24,828 nt of DNA from contig NW_014578652.1 of the NCBI RefSeq assembly GCF_000485595.1, positions 23,478 through 48,305 of the forward strand. Direction: 5' to 3'. The DNA is from Priapulus caudatus. Lineage: Eukaryota > Priapulida > Priapulimorpha > Priapulimorphida > Priapulidae. Under the pieces are notes generated by a model. That model worked only from the letters and a program-made list of their open reading frames with translations. It was not told where the DNA came from and did no database searches. Made by a program: the position numbers and the translations under genes. Positions 11,676 through 20,159 of this stretch are shown piece after piece. Within the stretch, counting starts at the first letter, position 1, and each line of letters starts with the position of its first letter.

Positions 11676-13470
11676 GTGTACGGGCGGCGCCGCGCCCCCC
11701 TGCGGGCAGCCGGCGGGAAATTCCGAGCTGCGGACGACTACGAACGTAGGCGCGGGCGAAGGAGCGAGCCGCGATCCTGTGGCTTGCTGGGGAAAGGACT
11801 TACGACGAAGGAAGATTCCCGGGGAGCTGGGCGGCGACGCCGCACTACGCAGCACGACGGCGGCAGCGCCACCTACGGCCGGCCGTTCGTAAACGCGCTG
11901 GCGACGGGAGACGCGTACGCGCGCGGCGACGCCAGCCGCCTGTTCGGCGACCCGGAGTTTGAGAACCAGCGCCTTCTCCTTTCTGCTGCAGTCCTGTCGG
12001 GGGCGGCGGCGAGCGCGTGTGTGTTGGCCGACGGGACAACGGCGGCGCGGAGGAGGGCCGGTGACGGAGGCCTCAGCTTTGTGCAGACGTGCGCCACTCG
12101 CGCGTCGCCGTCGCTCCCACTGAGCCGGGCGGTGTCGCCAGCGAGGATGAACGGCGATGCCCTGGTGGCGCGGCGCGTAAGCCGACCCCACGGAAATGTC
12201 CTCCCCCTTTTGGAATCCACGTAAATATAGGCGCCAGGCGCCCGGCGAACTAAGGCTTCAGGTGCACTATCATACTCATCCCGGCCGCATAACAATTATT
12301 TGTTGACTGGTTCGAGTGTGGCGCGGTGCGGTACTGGAGGTACCGCTCATAGTGCCCGCCCCACTATTGGTGCGAGGCGTTATGCGCACGGCCGGCCTCG
12401 CCCTGACACATTCCGTATGTGTGTCCGGCGGGAGCAATCGACCATTTCCCATTCCCGTACGGAGACGCCTCATCCGACGCAGGAATGGGACGAGGACGAG
12501 ACGGGTCCACCCCCACGTCGGCACCGACGGCTACCGAGCGCGCTGGAGGGCCGGAGAGATCACGGCTCGACGCGGCGACTCGACTCACCACGCATCTGTG
12601 GATGTCGCGCCGCCCATCCGCGGCTCGCCTGAGCCCAGGCCCCGCCGAGACGCCGAGGAGCCGGTCGCGAGCGAGCGCGTGCCCTCGCTCGACCACTGCC
12701 ACGGCGTGGGCTCAGGGCTCTCTCAGCGTGACCCGAGCGCACGGCGTTGGCGGCGGGCGAGCCCGGTATTGCCAGAGACGCGGCGGACCGGGTATCTGAG
12801 AGTGCACGACTCGCGGCCTGCGGGACGCGCCCGAGGCGGCGGCGACGACAGATCGGCCAGCCGCCTCGGGCAGCGCGCGTCGGCGCGCACATCGACACGA
12901 CCGCGCGCGGGCGACAGACAAGCGGTCCACGACGCGCTCGGGATGCGCTCCGACGCTGCTTCATGTCTCATTGTGTATCTAGGCTAACCTTGCTGACAGG
13001 TCGCCTGCCTCGCCGCTCTCCGCTTCCCGTCTACTGTCCCGATCGACGTCCTCCCCCGACGACGTCGTCAGACCGGACGACGACGAGCATCGCCCGCTCG
13101 CTGCGCAACGTGGAGCATTCGCGAAGGCGGTTCTGCGCGGCGGCTGGCTGCCCGCCGGTCGGCCCCCTGGCTGGCGGGGAGGATGTGGTTTTACGCGCGG
13201 CGCGCGGCCTGCGGCGGCACGCGCTCAGCAATGGTCGCCGGGATAATTCGACGCGACGGCTGCGTCTGCGGCGATGCGTGCGTGAACGCCCGCGCCGCTG
13301 GCGCCCCGCACCGCCGAACCCGCCGCAGTCGCGGCTAGACTGGCCGTTGCCCGCGCGCAAGCGTCGGTCGCTCACCCTCGTCACGCCAAGCAATCCGCCC
13401 GAGTGCAGGTGGCCGCGGCGTCGGCGCGCAGCAGAAGCGAGGGCTCGCTGAGTCCGAACAGTCGGGAGTT
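11676..13470 (+). pseudogene. Frameshifted copy of the CAMSAP CH-domain exon
   Basis: This is a second copy of the CH-domain coding sequence at 16260-17185 with pervasive one-base and longer insertions, so no single frame runs through it. Recognisable stretches include 11718-11850 (the segment encoding EIPSADDY through IPGELG), 11880-12030 (VVNALATGDAYA through the RGERVCV region) and 12985-13260 (LAALLSVYCP through VAEIF), in shifting frames. A block near 12190-12660 has little counterpart in the clean copy. Insertions outnumber substitutions, unlike normal pseudogene decay. I therefore infer raw-read sequence rather than a biological pseudogene, but a decayed tandem copy cannot be excluded from sequence alone. 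Confidence 0.75.
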
Positions 13471-13473
13471 CGC

Positions 13474-14346
13474 GTGAGGTCGCTCGGTGAGGAGATGGAA
13501 CTAGAGAGCGTGTCGTCCATCGCGTCCGGTTGCCACGGCGACGAGCCGGTGCCGCCCCCGCGTCCGCGCAGGACCAAGGACGGCCGGGAGGCGGACGGTG
13601 GGGTGCACCTGCCGCGGATCCGGCAGCAGCAGAACGGGTTGTCGGCAGCCGGTTGCCACGACGACGGGGAGGATGAGGAGCGCGGGCCGGCACGCGGTCT
13701 GTCTCTTGTTGGTCAGAGCTTCACGCTTCACGGCGCGGCGGCGCCACGGTCGGCGGCGGAGGCGCGCGCCGCCGGCATCCCCGTGTTCGACGACCGCCTG
13801 TTCGGCTCTTCCTCAGCCTCCGCACCGGCAGCAGCAGCATCCTCCGCAGCATCCTCTACGGCATCCCCTCAGCAGGGCTTCGCGCTTCACCCACCGAATG
13901 CCGGCGATTGCAGCAGCAGCAGCAGCAGCATGCAGACGAGCTTCGCAGAGCTTTCCAAGATACGCGGCGGCGGTGGCAGCAACAACGGCGAGGTTGCGAA
14001 CGGAGGCGACGACGTGCGGCGCCCGGCGGCAGCGGCGGCTCCCCCTGCCGGCGAGAAGGAAGCGTCGCCGTCGACGACGCGGAAGCGGGCGACGTTCGCC
14101 GCACTGCCAAACCAGACGACGTGGGCGGCGGCGAGCGCGCAGCGTCGCCGCGACGACGATGACGGCAGTTGCGGCGGCGGAGGAGGAGGGGATCTAGCGA
14201 GTCGTGCGAGACCTCTGAGCGCAGAGCTAACGAATCTTCGCATGCGGCTGGAGGAGAAACGCAAACAGATGGAGGTGCAGCGTAAACGCATGGAGGTGTC
14301 GCTGAGCCGCCACCGCCAGCACATGGGCAAGCAGGCGTTCCTACAG
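13474..14346 (+). CDS. CAMSAP: CAMSAP/Patronin exon part: linker and central coiled motif
   Basis: About 291 in-frame codons end at a strong splice donor (CAG|GTGAGT). Most is a low-complexity Ser/Ala/Gly linker typical of CAMSAP between the CH domain and the coiled coils. Three landmarks match the family: a GFALH segment (like the FFLH of vertebrate CAMSAPs), MQTSFAELSKIRGG (like MTSFAE), and at the 3-prime end LRMRLEEKRKQMEVQRKRME followed by HMGKQAFLQ, the conserved central CAMSAP helix that continues as V-KKGK in relatives. Here it continues as VIKGK in the exon at 22997, phase 0 to phase 0. The first codon shown is GTG in a frame that is open further upstream; it is not a translation start, and the 5-prime part belongs to the same exon as the CH ORF at 16214. 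CAMSAP binds and stabilises microtubule minus ends. Confidence is high for family and moderate for the 5-prime limit. Confidence 0.85.
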
Positions 14347-14352
14347 GTGAGT
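14347..14352 (+). other. Splice donor GTGAGT
   Basis: CTACAG|GTGAGT matches the consensus 5-prime splice site exactly where the conserved CAMSAP helix is interrupted (FLQ). The frame upstream ends on a codon boundary. Reading through gives only V-S-V before a stop. The second copy shows the same site with one base missing at about 18259. Confidence 0.85.
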
Positions 14353-14516
14353 GTGTAGCTCGCAATACTGTCACTGTAGTATCGTGTACAACATAGTCAT
14401 TGTTACTGGCGTTGGGTGCAATGGGGCACATGTTTACTAGTCAGGCAGCTTAGACCCAGATTTGGGAATAATGTGGACGTTCCGGACAAAAGCACCAAAT
14501 TTTTTCCACGTGTTAC

Positions 14517-14663
14517 NNNNNNNNNNNNNNNNNNNNNNNNNNNNNNNNNNNNNNNNNNNNNNNNNNNNNNNNNNNNNNNNNNNNNNNNNNNNNNNNNNNN
14601 NNNNNNNNNNNNNNNNNNNNNNNNNNNNNNNNNNNNNNNNNNNNNNNNNNNNNNNNNNNNNNN
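14517..14663. other. Assembly gap (147 N)
   Basis: Run of 147 unknown bases. The left flank stops about 48 bases into the transposon terminal repeat (the same sequence occurs at about 18385-18440 and inverted at 22575-22603). The right flank begins inside the CAG/TAA minisatellite. Both edges are repeats, as expected where an assembler stopped. Confidence 0.99.
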
Positions 14664-14790
14664 CAACAGCAGCAGCAGCAGTAACGGCAGCAGCACCCCC
14701 ACCAGCAGCAGTAACAGCACAACCACCAGCAGCAGCAGCAGCAGCAGCAGTAACGGCAGCAGCACCCCCACCAGCAGCAGTAACAGTGAG
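14664..14790. repeat. CAG/TAACGG minisatellite, 69-bp period
   Basis: Two copies of a composite unit containing CAG runs, GTAACGGCAGCAGCACCCCC and ACCAGCAGCAGTAACAG. The TAACGGCAGC marker recurs at 14682 and 14751, a 69-bp period. It is related to the array at 5093-5331. Confidence 0.85.
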
Positions 14791-15451
14791 AGCTCCATTA
14801 AATAGCTGCCGCTATTAGTGCATTGATTTGTCTGATAAACGCGTGCGGTTGATGTTTCATTGCTGAGGTCAGGCAAACAGCAGTTACGGGGGTATGGCAG
14901 CGCACGCACACCTGAGCAAACCCTGCTCTGTTTGCTCACACACCTGCGTGCGTGCGTGCGTGTGTCTATGTCATGATGTGTGCGTGTATTGTCCCACTGT
15001 GCTCTAGATAGTGCGCGGCCGTACAGCTGTACAGTGTTGGTAGAGCCATGTAAGCAGGTAGTGACCAGGACGCTTACCTAGGTTACTGGGCCAGCTAACA
15101 GTCAAGTGTTTGTGCGTGCATGCGTGCGTGTGTGCGTGTCAGTGTGAGACTGATAACCTTTGAGTAGCACAGGTGGATTTTTATGGATTTTGACTATAGG
15201 TTATATCGGGAGGGAATAAATACAGAGGTTTGTGTTTAAATTTGTTTTAACAAAAAAAATGGTTTCTATTCGCTCCTGGTTACATAGTAGAAATCTAAAT
15301 CTTGGAAATGGGGAATGGCTTAAAATCGGGTTCCATGAGACTTAATTCCCATGAGACGCAGTATCTGCGTCGCTGGCAGACCGACCGTGCCGATCAGAAA
15401 CCTTAGTATCACCAAGTAGTCGGCTGTGAGCTTAGCGATGGCTCGTGGGGA
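14791..15451 (+). other. Probable intron, no gene
   Basis: No coding signal. It contains GTGC runs at 14942-14965 and 15110-15140. Its value is as the clean template for the noisy 8095-9040 segment. It probably belongs to the intron upstream of the CAMSAP first coding exon. Confidence 0.5.
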
Positions 15452-15868
15452 GGGACGCATGCACACACGCACATGTACGTACCCGCTCGTACACACGCTC
15501 GCGCATGCACGAAGGCACGCACGCACACGCATGCACGAAGGCACACACGCACGCATACGCATGGACGAAGGCATGCACGCACGCACTCATGCACGCACGC
15601 ACCCATGCATACACGCACGCATGCGTGCACTCATGCACACACGCACGCACGCACCCATGCACACACGCACGCACTCATGCACACACGCATGCACGCACCC
15701 ATGCACGCACACGCTAGCGCGCATCCATGCACACACGCACGCACGCACCCATGCACGCACGCACGCGCGCATCCATGCGCACACGCACGCGCGCATCCAT
15801 GCGCACACGCACGCGTGCATCCATGCACGCACGCACGCACTCATGCACACACGCACACGCCCACTCGC
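15452..15868. repeat. ACGC/ATGC tetranucleotide microsatellite
   Basis: About 415 bases of ACGC, ATGC, ACAC and CCATGC tetramers with longer-order periodicity (GCATGCACGAAGGCAC-like and CGCACCCATGCACACA-like units). All six frames are open through much of it, giving His/Thr/Arg or Cys/Val/Arg strings that are not genes. It lies just upstream of the CAMSAP splice acceptor. Confidence 0.95.
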
Positions 15869-15939
15869 TTCCTTTCCGAGGTGTGATGTATGTTTGCACG
15901 TTGTCAGCTTTAGCGGCCCCCTGCGTACTTAACCTCATT

Positions 15940-15963
15940 TCTTTCTTTCTTTCTCGCTCACAG
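15940..15963 (+). other. Splice acceptor with polypyrimidine tract
   Basis: TTTCTTTCTTTCTTTCTCGC followed by TCACAG is a textbook 3-prime splice site ending at 15963. It lies 250 bases before the CAMSAP start codon. It predicts that the exon opens with untranslated sequence. The use of this site is inferred. Confidence 0.6.
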
Positions 15964-16213
15964 AAAGCACCGGGGCGATATATAACGCTGCGAGATAGAG
16001 CCAACGCCTTGCGTCCACGCCCGCTCCCATGCCGCCAAAGAGAGAGGATGGCAGGAAGGAAGATTTACTGTAGGCAGTGACACGGACGCCCCCTGGCGGC
16101 ACTCTATCACCCCAACGACGTCTCGTTGGACAGAAGACAGACCCATCTCTCTCCCCTGCCGCAGCATGAACTGAGCGGCCCCCCCTGGTGAGCGCAGCAG
16201 GAGCGATACCGGG
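15964..16213 (+). other. Probable 5-prime UTR of the CAMSAP exon
   Basis: About 250 bases lie between the splice acceptor and the ATG at 16214. The reading frame of that ATG is closed upstream by TGA at 16172-16174, so protein cannot begin earlier within this frame. A three-codon upstream ORF (ATG-AAC-TGA, 16166-16174) lies 39 bases before the main start. The limits are inferred. Confidence 0.5.
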
Positions 16214-17185
16214 ATGCTTGCCGCGGAGAGAGAGACGGCACCGGTGACGACGGCTGCGGCGGACGGCGGCGCCCCCTGCGGGGACGTCGCGGAAATTCCG
16301 AGCGCGGACGACTACGACGTCGGCGCGGCGAAGGAGCGAGCCGCGATCCTGTGGCTGCTGGGGAAGGCTTACGACGGGAAGATTCCCGGGGAGCTGGGCG
16401 CGACGCCGCACTACCGCGACGACGGCGGGCAGCGCCACCTACGGCCGGCCGTCGTAAACGCGCTGGCGACGGGAGACGCGTACGCGCGCGCCGCCGCCGC
16501 CGTGTTCGGGAACCCGGAGTTTGAGAACCAGCGCTTCTCCTTTCTGCTGCAGTTCCTGTCGCGGCGCGGCGAGCGCGTGTGTGTTGCCGACGGCGACAAC
16601 GGCGGCGGCGGAGGAGGGGAGGTGACGGAGGCTCAGCTTGTGCAGACGTCTCCACTGCGCGTCGCCGCTCACGTCGCCACCGTCGACGCCCTCATCGCCG
16701 TGCACGCGCGCGAGGTCGCGACCCCTACCCGCGTCGCACACGCCGTCGCGCACCTCGGTGGCGCCCCCTGCGGTGACAGCGACGGCGGGGAGGCGGGGCT
16801 CGCGGCGTGGGTGAACGCGGCGTGGGGGGCGTTTGCGACGCGGCGGGCTGTGGCCGGGCGGCCCGTGGCGGCCCTCCCCACCGCGCGGTCCCCGCTCGCG
16901 CCCGCCCTTGCTGACGGTCGCCGCCTCGCCGCTCTCCTCTCCGTCTACTGTCCCGACGACGTCTCCCCCGACGACGTCGTCACCACGACGACGAGCATCG
17001 CCGACTCGCTGCGCAACGTGGAGATCGCGAGGCGGTTCTGCGCGCGCTGGCTGCCCGCCGGCGCCCCCTGGCTGCGGGCGGAGGATGTGGTTTACGCGGC
17101 GCCGGCGCTGCGGCGGAACGCGCTCGCAATGGTCGCCGAGATATTCGACGCGACGGTCGTGCGTCCGCGCGAGTGCGTGCCGTGA
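16214..17185 (+). CDS. CAMSAP: CAMSAP/Patronin N-terminal CH-domain segment
   Basis: 323 codons from the first ATG after an in-frame TGA at 16172. The protein aligns by eye along the whole N-terminal region of CAMSAP/Patronin: YDVGAAKERAAILWLLGKAY (residues 34-53; vertebrate YDAARAKI..LQWICAKAYG), IPGEL (57-61), RPAVVNAL (77-84), VAAHVATVDALIAVHAREV (150-168), AALLSVYCPDD (239-249), SIADSLRN (261-268), EDVVYAAPAL (290-299) and VAEIFDATVVRP (307-318). These cover the N-terminal helices and the single CH domain. CAMSAPs bind and stabilise microtubule minus ends; the CH domain is not the main minus-end binder, which is the C-terminal CKK domain outside this window. The sequence is very GC-, Ala- and Arg-rich. 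The stop at 17183 is probably an indel: family members continue, and the following 1.1 kb encodes the rest in broken frames. A clean continuation exists at 13474-14346. Confidence 0.9.
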   Translation: MLAAERETAPVTTAAADGGAPCGDVAEIPSADDYDVGAAKERAAILWLLGKAYDGKIPGELGATPHYRDDGGQRHLRPAVVNALATGDAYARAAAAVFGNPEFENQRFSFLLQFLSRRGERVCVADGDNGGGGGGEVTEAQLVQTSPLRVAAHVATVDALIAVHAREVATPTRVAHAVAHLGGAPCGDSDGGEAGLAAWVNAAWGAFATRRAVAGRPVAALPTARSPLAPALADGRRLAALLSVYCPDDVSPDDVVTTTTSIADSLRNVEIARRFCARWLPAGAPWLRAEDVVYAAPALRRNALAMVAEIFDATVVRPRECVP

Positions 17186-18258
17186 ACGCACGCCCGCTGG
17201 CCCCCCACCGCCGAGGCCGCCCGCCCCCAGCTCGTCGTCGATCCACCTCCTCTTCCGCGACAGGATGCACCGCCCGAATGCAGGTGGCCGCCGGCGCCGC
17301 GTCCCGCAGCAGAATGCGAGGGCTCGCGAGCGCGACGTCCGGGAGGTCGCGTGAGGTCGCCCGGTGAGGAGATGGAACTAAGAGAGCGTGTCGTCCACCC
17401 CGCGTCCGTTGCCACCGGCGACGACGTGCTGCCCCCGTGCGTCCGCGCGACAGGGCCGGCCGGGGAGCGGACGGTGGTCACCTGCCCCAGGATCCCGGCA
17501 GCCAGCAGAACGGGTTGTCGGCAGCCCCGGTTGCCCACGACGACTGGGAGGATGAGGAGCGCGGGCCGGCCACCGGTCGCTCTCTTGTTGGTCAGAGCTT
17601 CAACGCTTCCCACAGCGCGGCGGCGCCACGGTCGGCGGCGGAGGCGCGCGCCGCCGGCATCCCCGTGTTCTGACGACCGCCCTGTTCGGCTCTTCCTCAG
17701 CGCCTCCGCACCGGGCACAGGCAGCGAGGCCTCCCGCAGCATCGCTCTACGGCATCCCCATCAGCAGGGCTTCGCGCTTCACCCACCCGAATGCGCGGCC
17801 GATTGCAGGCCAGCAGCACAGCAGCATGCAGACGAGCTTCTCGCAAGCTTCCAAGATACGCGGCGGCGGTGGGCAGCAACAACGGCGAGGTTGCGACCGA
17901 GTGCGCACGACGTGGCGGGCGCCCGCGGCAGCGGCGGCTCCCCCTGCCGCGAGAAGGAACGTCGCCGGTCGACGACGCGGAAGCGGGCGACGTTCGCACG
18001 CACTGTCCAACCCAGACGAACGTGGGGCGCGGCGAGCCGCAGCGTCGCCGCGGATCGACGATGACGCAGTTGCGGCCGGCGAAAGGAGGAGGGGATCTAG
18101 CGAGTCGTGCGAGCACCCTCTGAGCGCAGAGCTCCACGAATCTTCGCCTGCGGCTGGAGGAGAACGCAACAATGGAGGTGCATCCCGTAAACGCATGGAG
18201 GTGTCGCCTGAGCCCGAGCAGCAAACCAAAAAAAATGGCAATGCAGGCGTTCCTGACA
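17186..18258 (+). pseudogene. Frameshifted copy of CAMSAP linker and central motif
   Basis: This is the physical continuation of the CH-domain ORF and a near-identical but indel-ridden version of 13440-14346. Stretches readable in shifting frames include the NASHSAAAPRSAAEARAAGI region (about 17600-17670), the QQGFALHP region (about 17760-17790), MQTSF (about 17826) and the KRMEV segment (about 18190-18205). Extra single bases break each (for example a T inside the GTGTTC-GACGACCGCC stretch at about 17671). The GTGAGT donor is preserved as CAGTGAGT at about 18259. The errors are mostly insertions, which suggests uncorrected read sequence rather than loss of gene function. Confidence 0.8.
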
Positions 18259-18350
18259 GTGAGTGTGTACTCGCAATACTGTCACTCTGTAGTATCCGTG
18301 TAACATAGTATTGTTACTCGGCGTTGGGGCAATGGGGCACATGCTTTAAT

Positions 18351-18950
18351 AGTCAGGCAGCTAGACCCAATTTGGCGTACATAATGGTGGAGCGTTCCGG
18401 ACAACACAGCACCCAAATTTTTTCCACTTTTACACATGGCCCTAGCGCAATCGATTTTTGAAAGGAATCCACTTCCTCCCGAGTACCTTATGGCGGCCAT
18501 CTGGATTCCAACATGGCGGACATGTACATGAAACTAGAAGTGCCGATATCTCTCGGCTTTCAACCCAGCTACGCACCCTCTCAATATCGGTGTCTAAACC
18601 ACACATTTTCTGGGTCAAGGAAATACAGCATAATCGCAATTACAATACTCGATATGGCGGCCATCTTGGATTTTCCAACATGGCGATATGTATAAACTAG
18701 AAGTGCCGAATATCCTCGGCCCTTCCAACCAGCTAGACTCTCCTTTGGTGTCTACAGCATACATTTTCTGGTCAATCGATACATATAATGCCCAATTCGA
18801 ATACCAATAATGGCGGCCATCTTGGCTTTCCAACATGGCCGGGCCATGTGCAACCTATAAGCCAATATCCTCAGCTCCAAACTCACTAGACTCTCAATAT
18901 TCGTGTCCTACACATATGTATACTAATGCCAATTACGAACATCACCCGGG
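18351..18950 (+). repeat. Left TIR, tandem units of about 160 bp
   Basis: The motif ATGGCGGCCAT recurs at 18490, 18654 and 18810 (spacings 164 and 156). Each is followed about 20 bases later by CAACATGGC, then by a block like AAACTAGAAGTGCCGATATC, and by ACATTTTCTGGGTCAAGG before the next unit. A fourth, worn unit fades out near 18950. The outer part before the first unit includes GTTCCGGACA and an AAATTTTTTCCAC stretch shared with the right end. Confidence 0.85.
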
Positions 18951-20159
18951 CAACTGTTTTATGTCTTTGCAGTCTGATAACCAATCACAGGCCTTCATGC
19001 AGGCATTTGCCAAGCCTAACCCGACCAGGCTGTACCGTGTGACTAACGTCAATATACCCCATTAAATTATATAATACAAAAAGACCCAACCCCAAACGAT
19101 GGGCACACTTGCAGCGGCACAAGAAAGAGAAGAGTTCCTGGCTGAAGCATGCTAGTAAAATACTTGAGAAAGACAAAGGAGAAGGGTGACCACATTTAAG
19201 GCTCGGTCAGCTTTCCCATGCCAGTAAGACAAGGGTCGCCATCATTTGACAGTCCCTCCCACCTGACACCGCTCTTGCCCACTCTCTATGAGAAGGCGGC
19301 TTACATCTCTAGCTATGATTCAAGCACTGGTTAAGATGTGGCCCCATCAGCAACACAATTCCTCAATCCGGACAGACACCAAGCAGCATTTAATGAACCA
19401 CTATATGCACTGCCAAGTTCACTTCAGTGGAACTGGTCTGCATACAACAGTGGGCAGGACAAATTTGTTATCACATGATTAGCCGGTCTGACATATAGAG
19501 AAAGGCAATGTGGAGATACTATGGTGACCGACTTGGAGGGTTCCTGGTTGGACCACATAATCGCGTTGACACAAGCAGGTGTGCACTCATCAGGCAACTT
19601 CCAACTTTTTTCTGAAAGCCACACATCATCACCAGCGAACAAGACATGCCCCCAAGTACTGCACTTGCTCTCGGCAAAGCACAGCAAGATGCATTCCTTG
19701 GACACAGTTGGGCCCACCACAAGTGATCAAGCCAGGAGGCATGGCGGTTGGTAATGGTCGAGAAGAGTCCCTAACATTTCAGTCTTGGGATACCAGTTCT
19801 AAACATGGCACTTAATGGCCTCATCTTTATCAGATCACACGCCGCGAGAAACCTTTCCGTTGTAACGTGAAAGCCTGAAGGCATTGGTTCCATGGCTCTG
19901 TGTTAGACCACCACACAACTAGCACGGTGGCTGCCGGATATATCCATTTTGCGATATGGATACTCTACAAGCCCCCAATTTCTCACCCGCGTTTTAAAGA
20001 AACATGGTCCCTGGTCCATCAAAAATTCAGCAACAGGTTCCGCCAATCGATCAGGCCCATGAACCAGACCAATGAAGGTCAAGGGATCTGGGGGTCAGTT
20101 GGTCCCGATGAAAAATCCTTTTCTGCCTTCAGGAAAGCCATGGTGTCCGGGACCGTGAC
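18951..20159 (+). other. Transposon interior, 5-prime part, no clear ORF
   Basis: Short broken frames only, the longest under 100 codons on either strand. It probably holds the N-terminal half of the decayed element protein, but I could not match segments here to the family with confidence. No tRNA, known promoter or other feature was recognised. Confidence 0.5.

Noticed and set aside
12747-13693. Long Arg-rich frames on both strands (220-234 codons)
   Set aside because: GC-rich sequence has few stops. These frames are offset readings of the damaged CH-domain copy, which is recognised in pieces on the + strand.
11574-14346. A genuine second CAMSAP gene or tandem pseudogene
   Set aside because: Complementary clean and noisy halves and insertion-type errors fit assembly error better. 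It is not fully excluded.
15426-15932. Open frames of His/Thr/Arg or Cys/Val repeats on both strands
   Set aside because: Translation of a tetranucleotide microsatellite; all frames are open at once.
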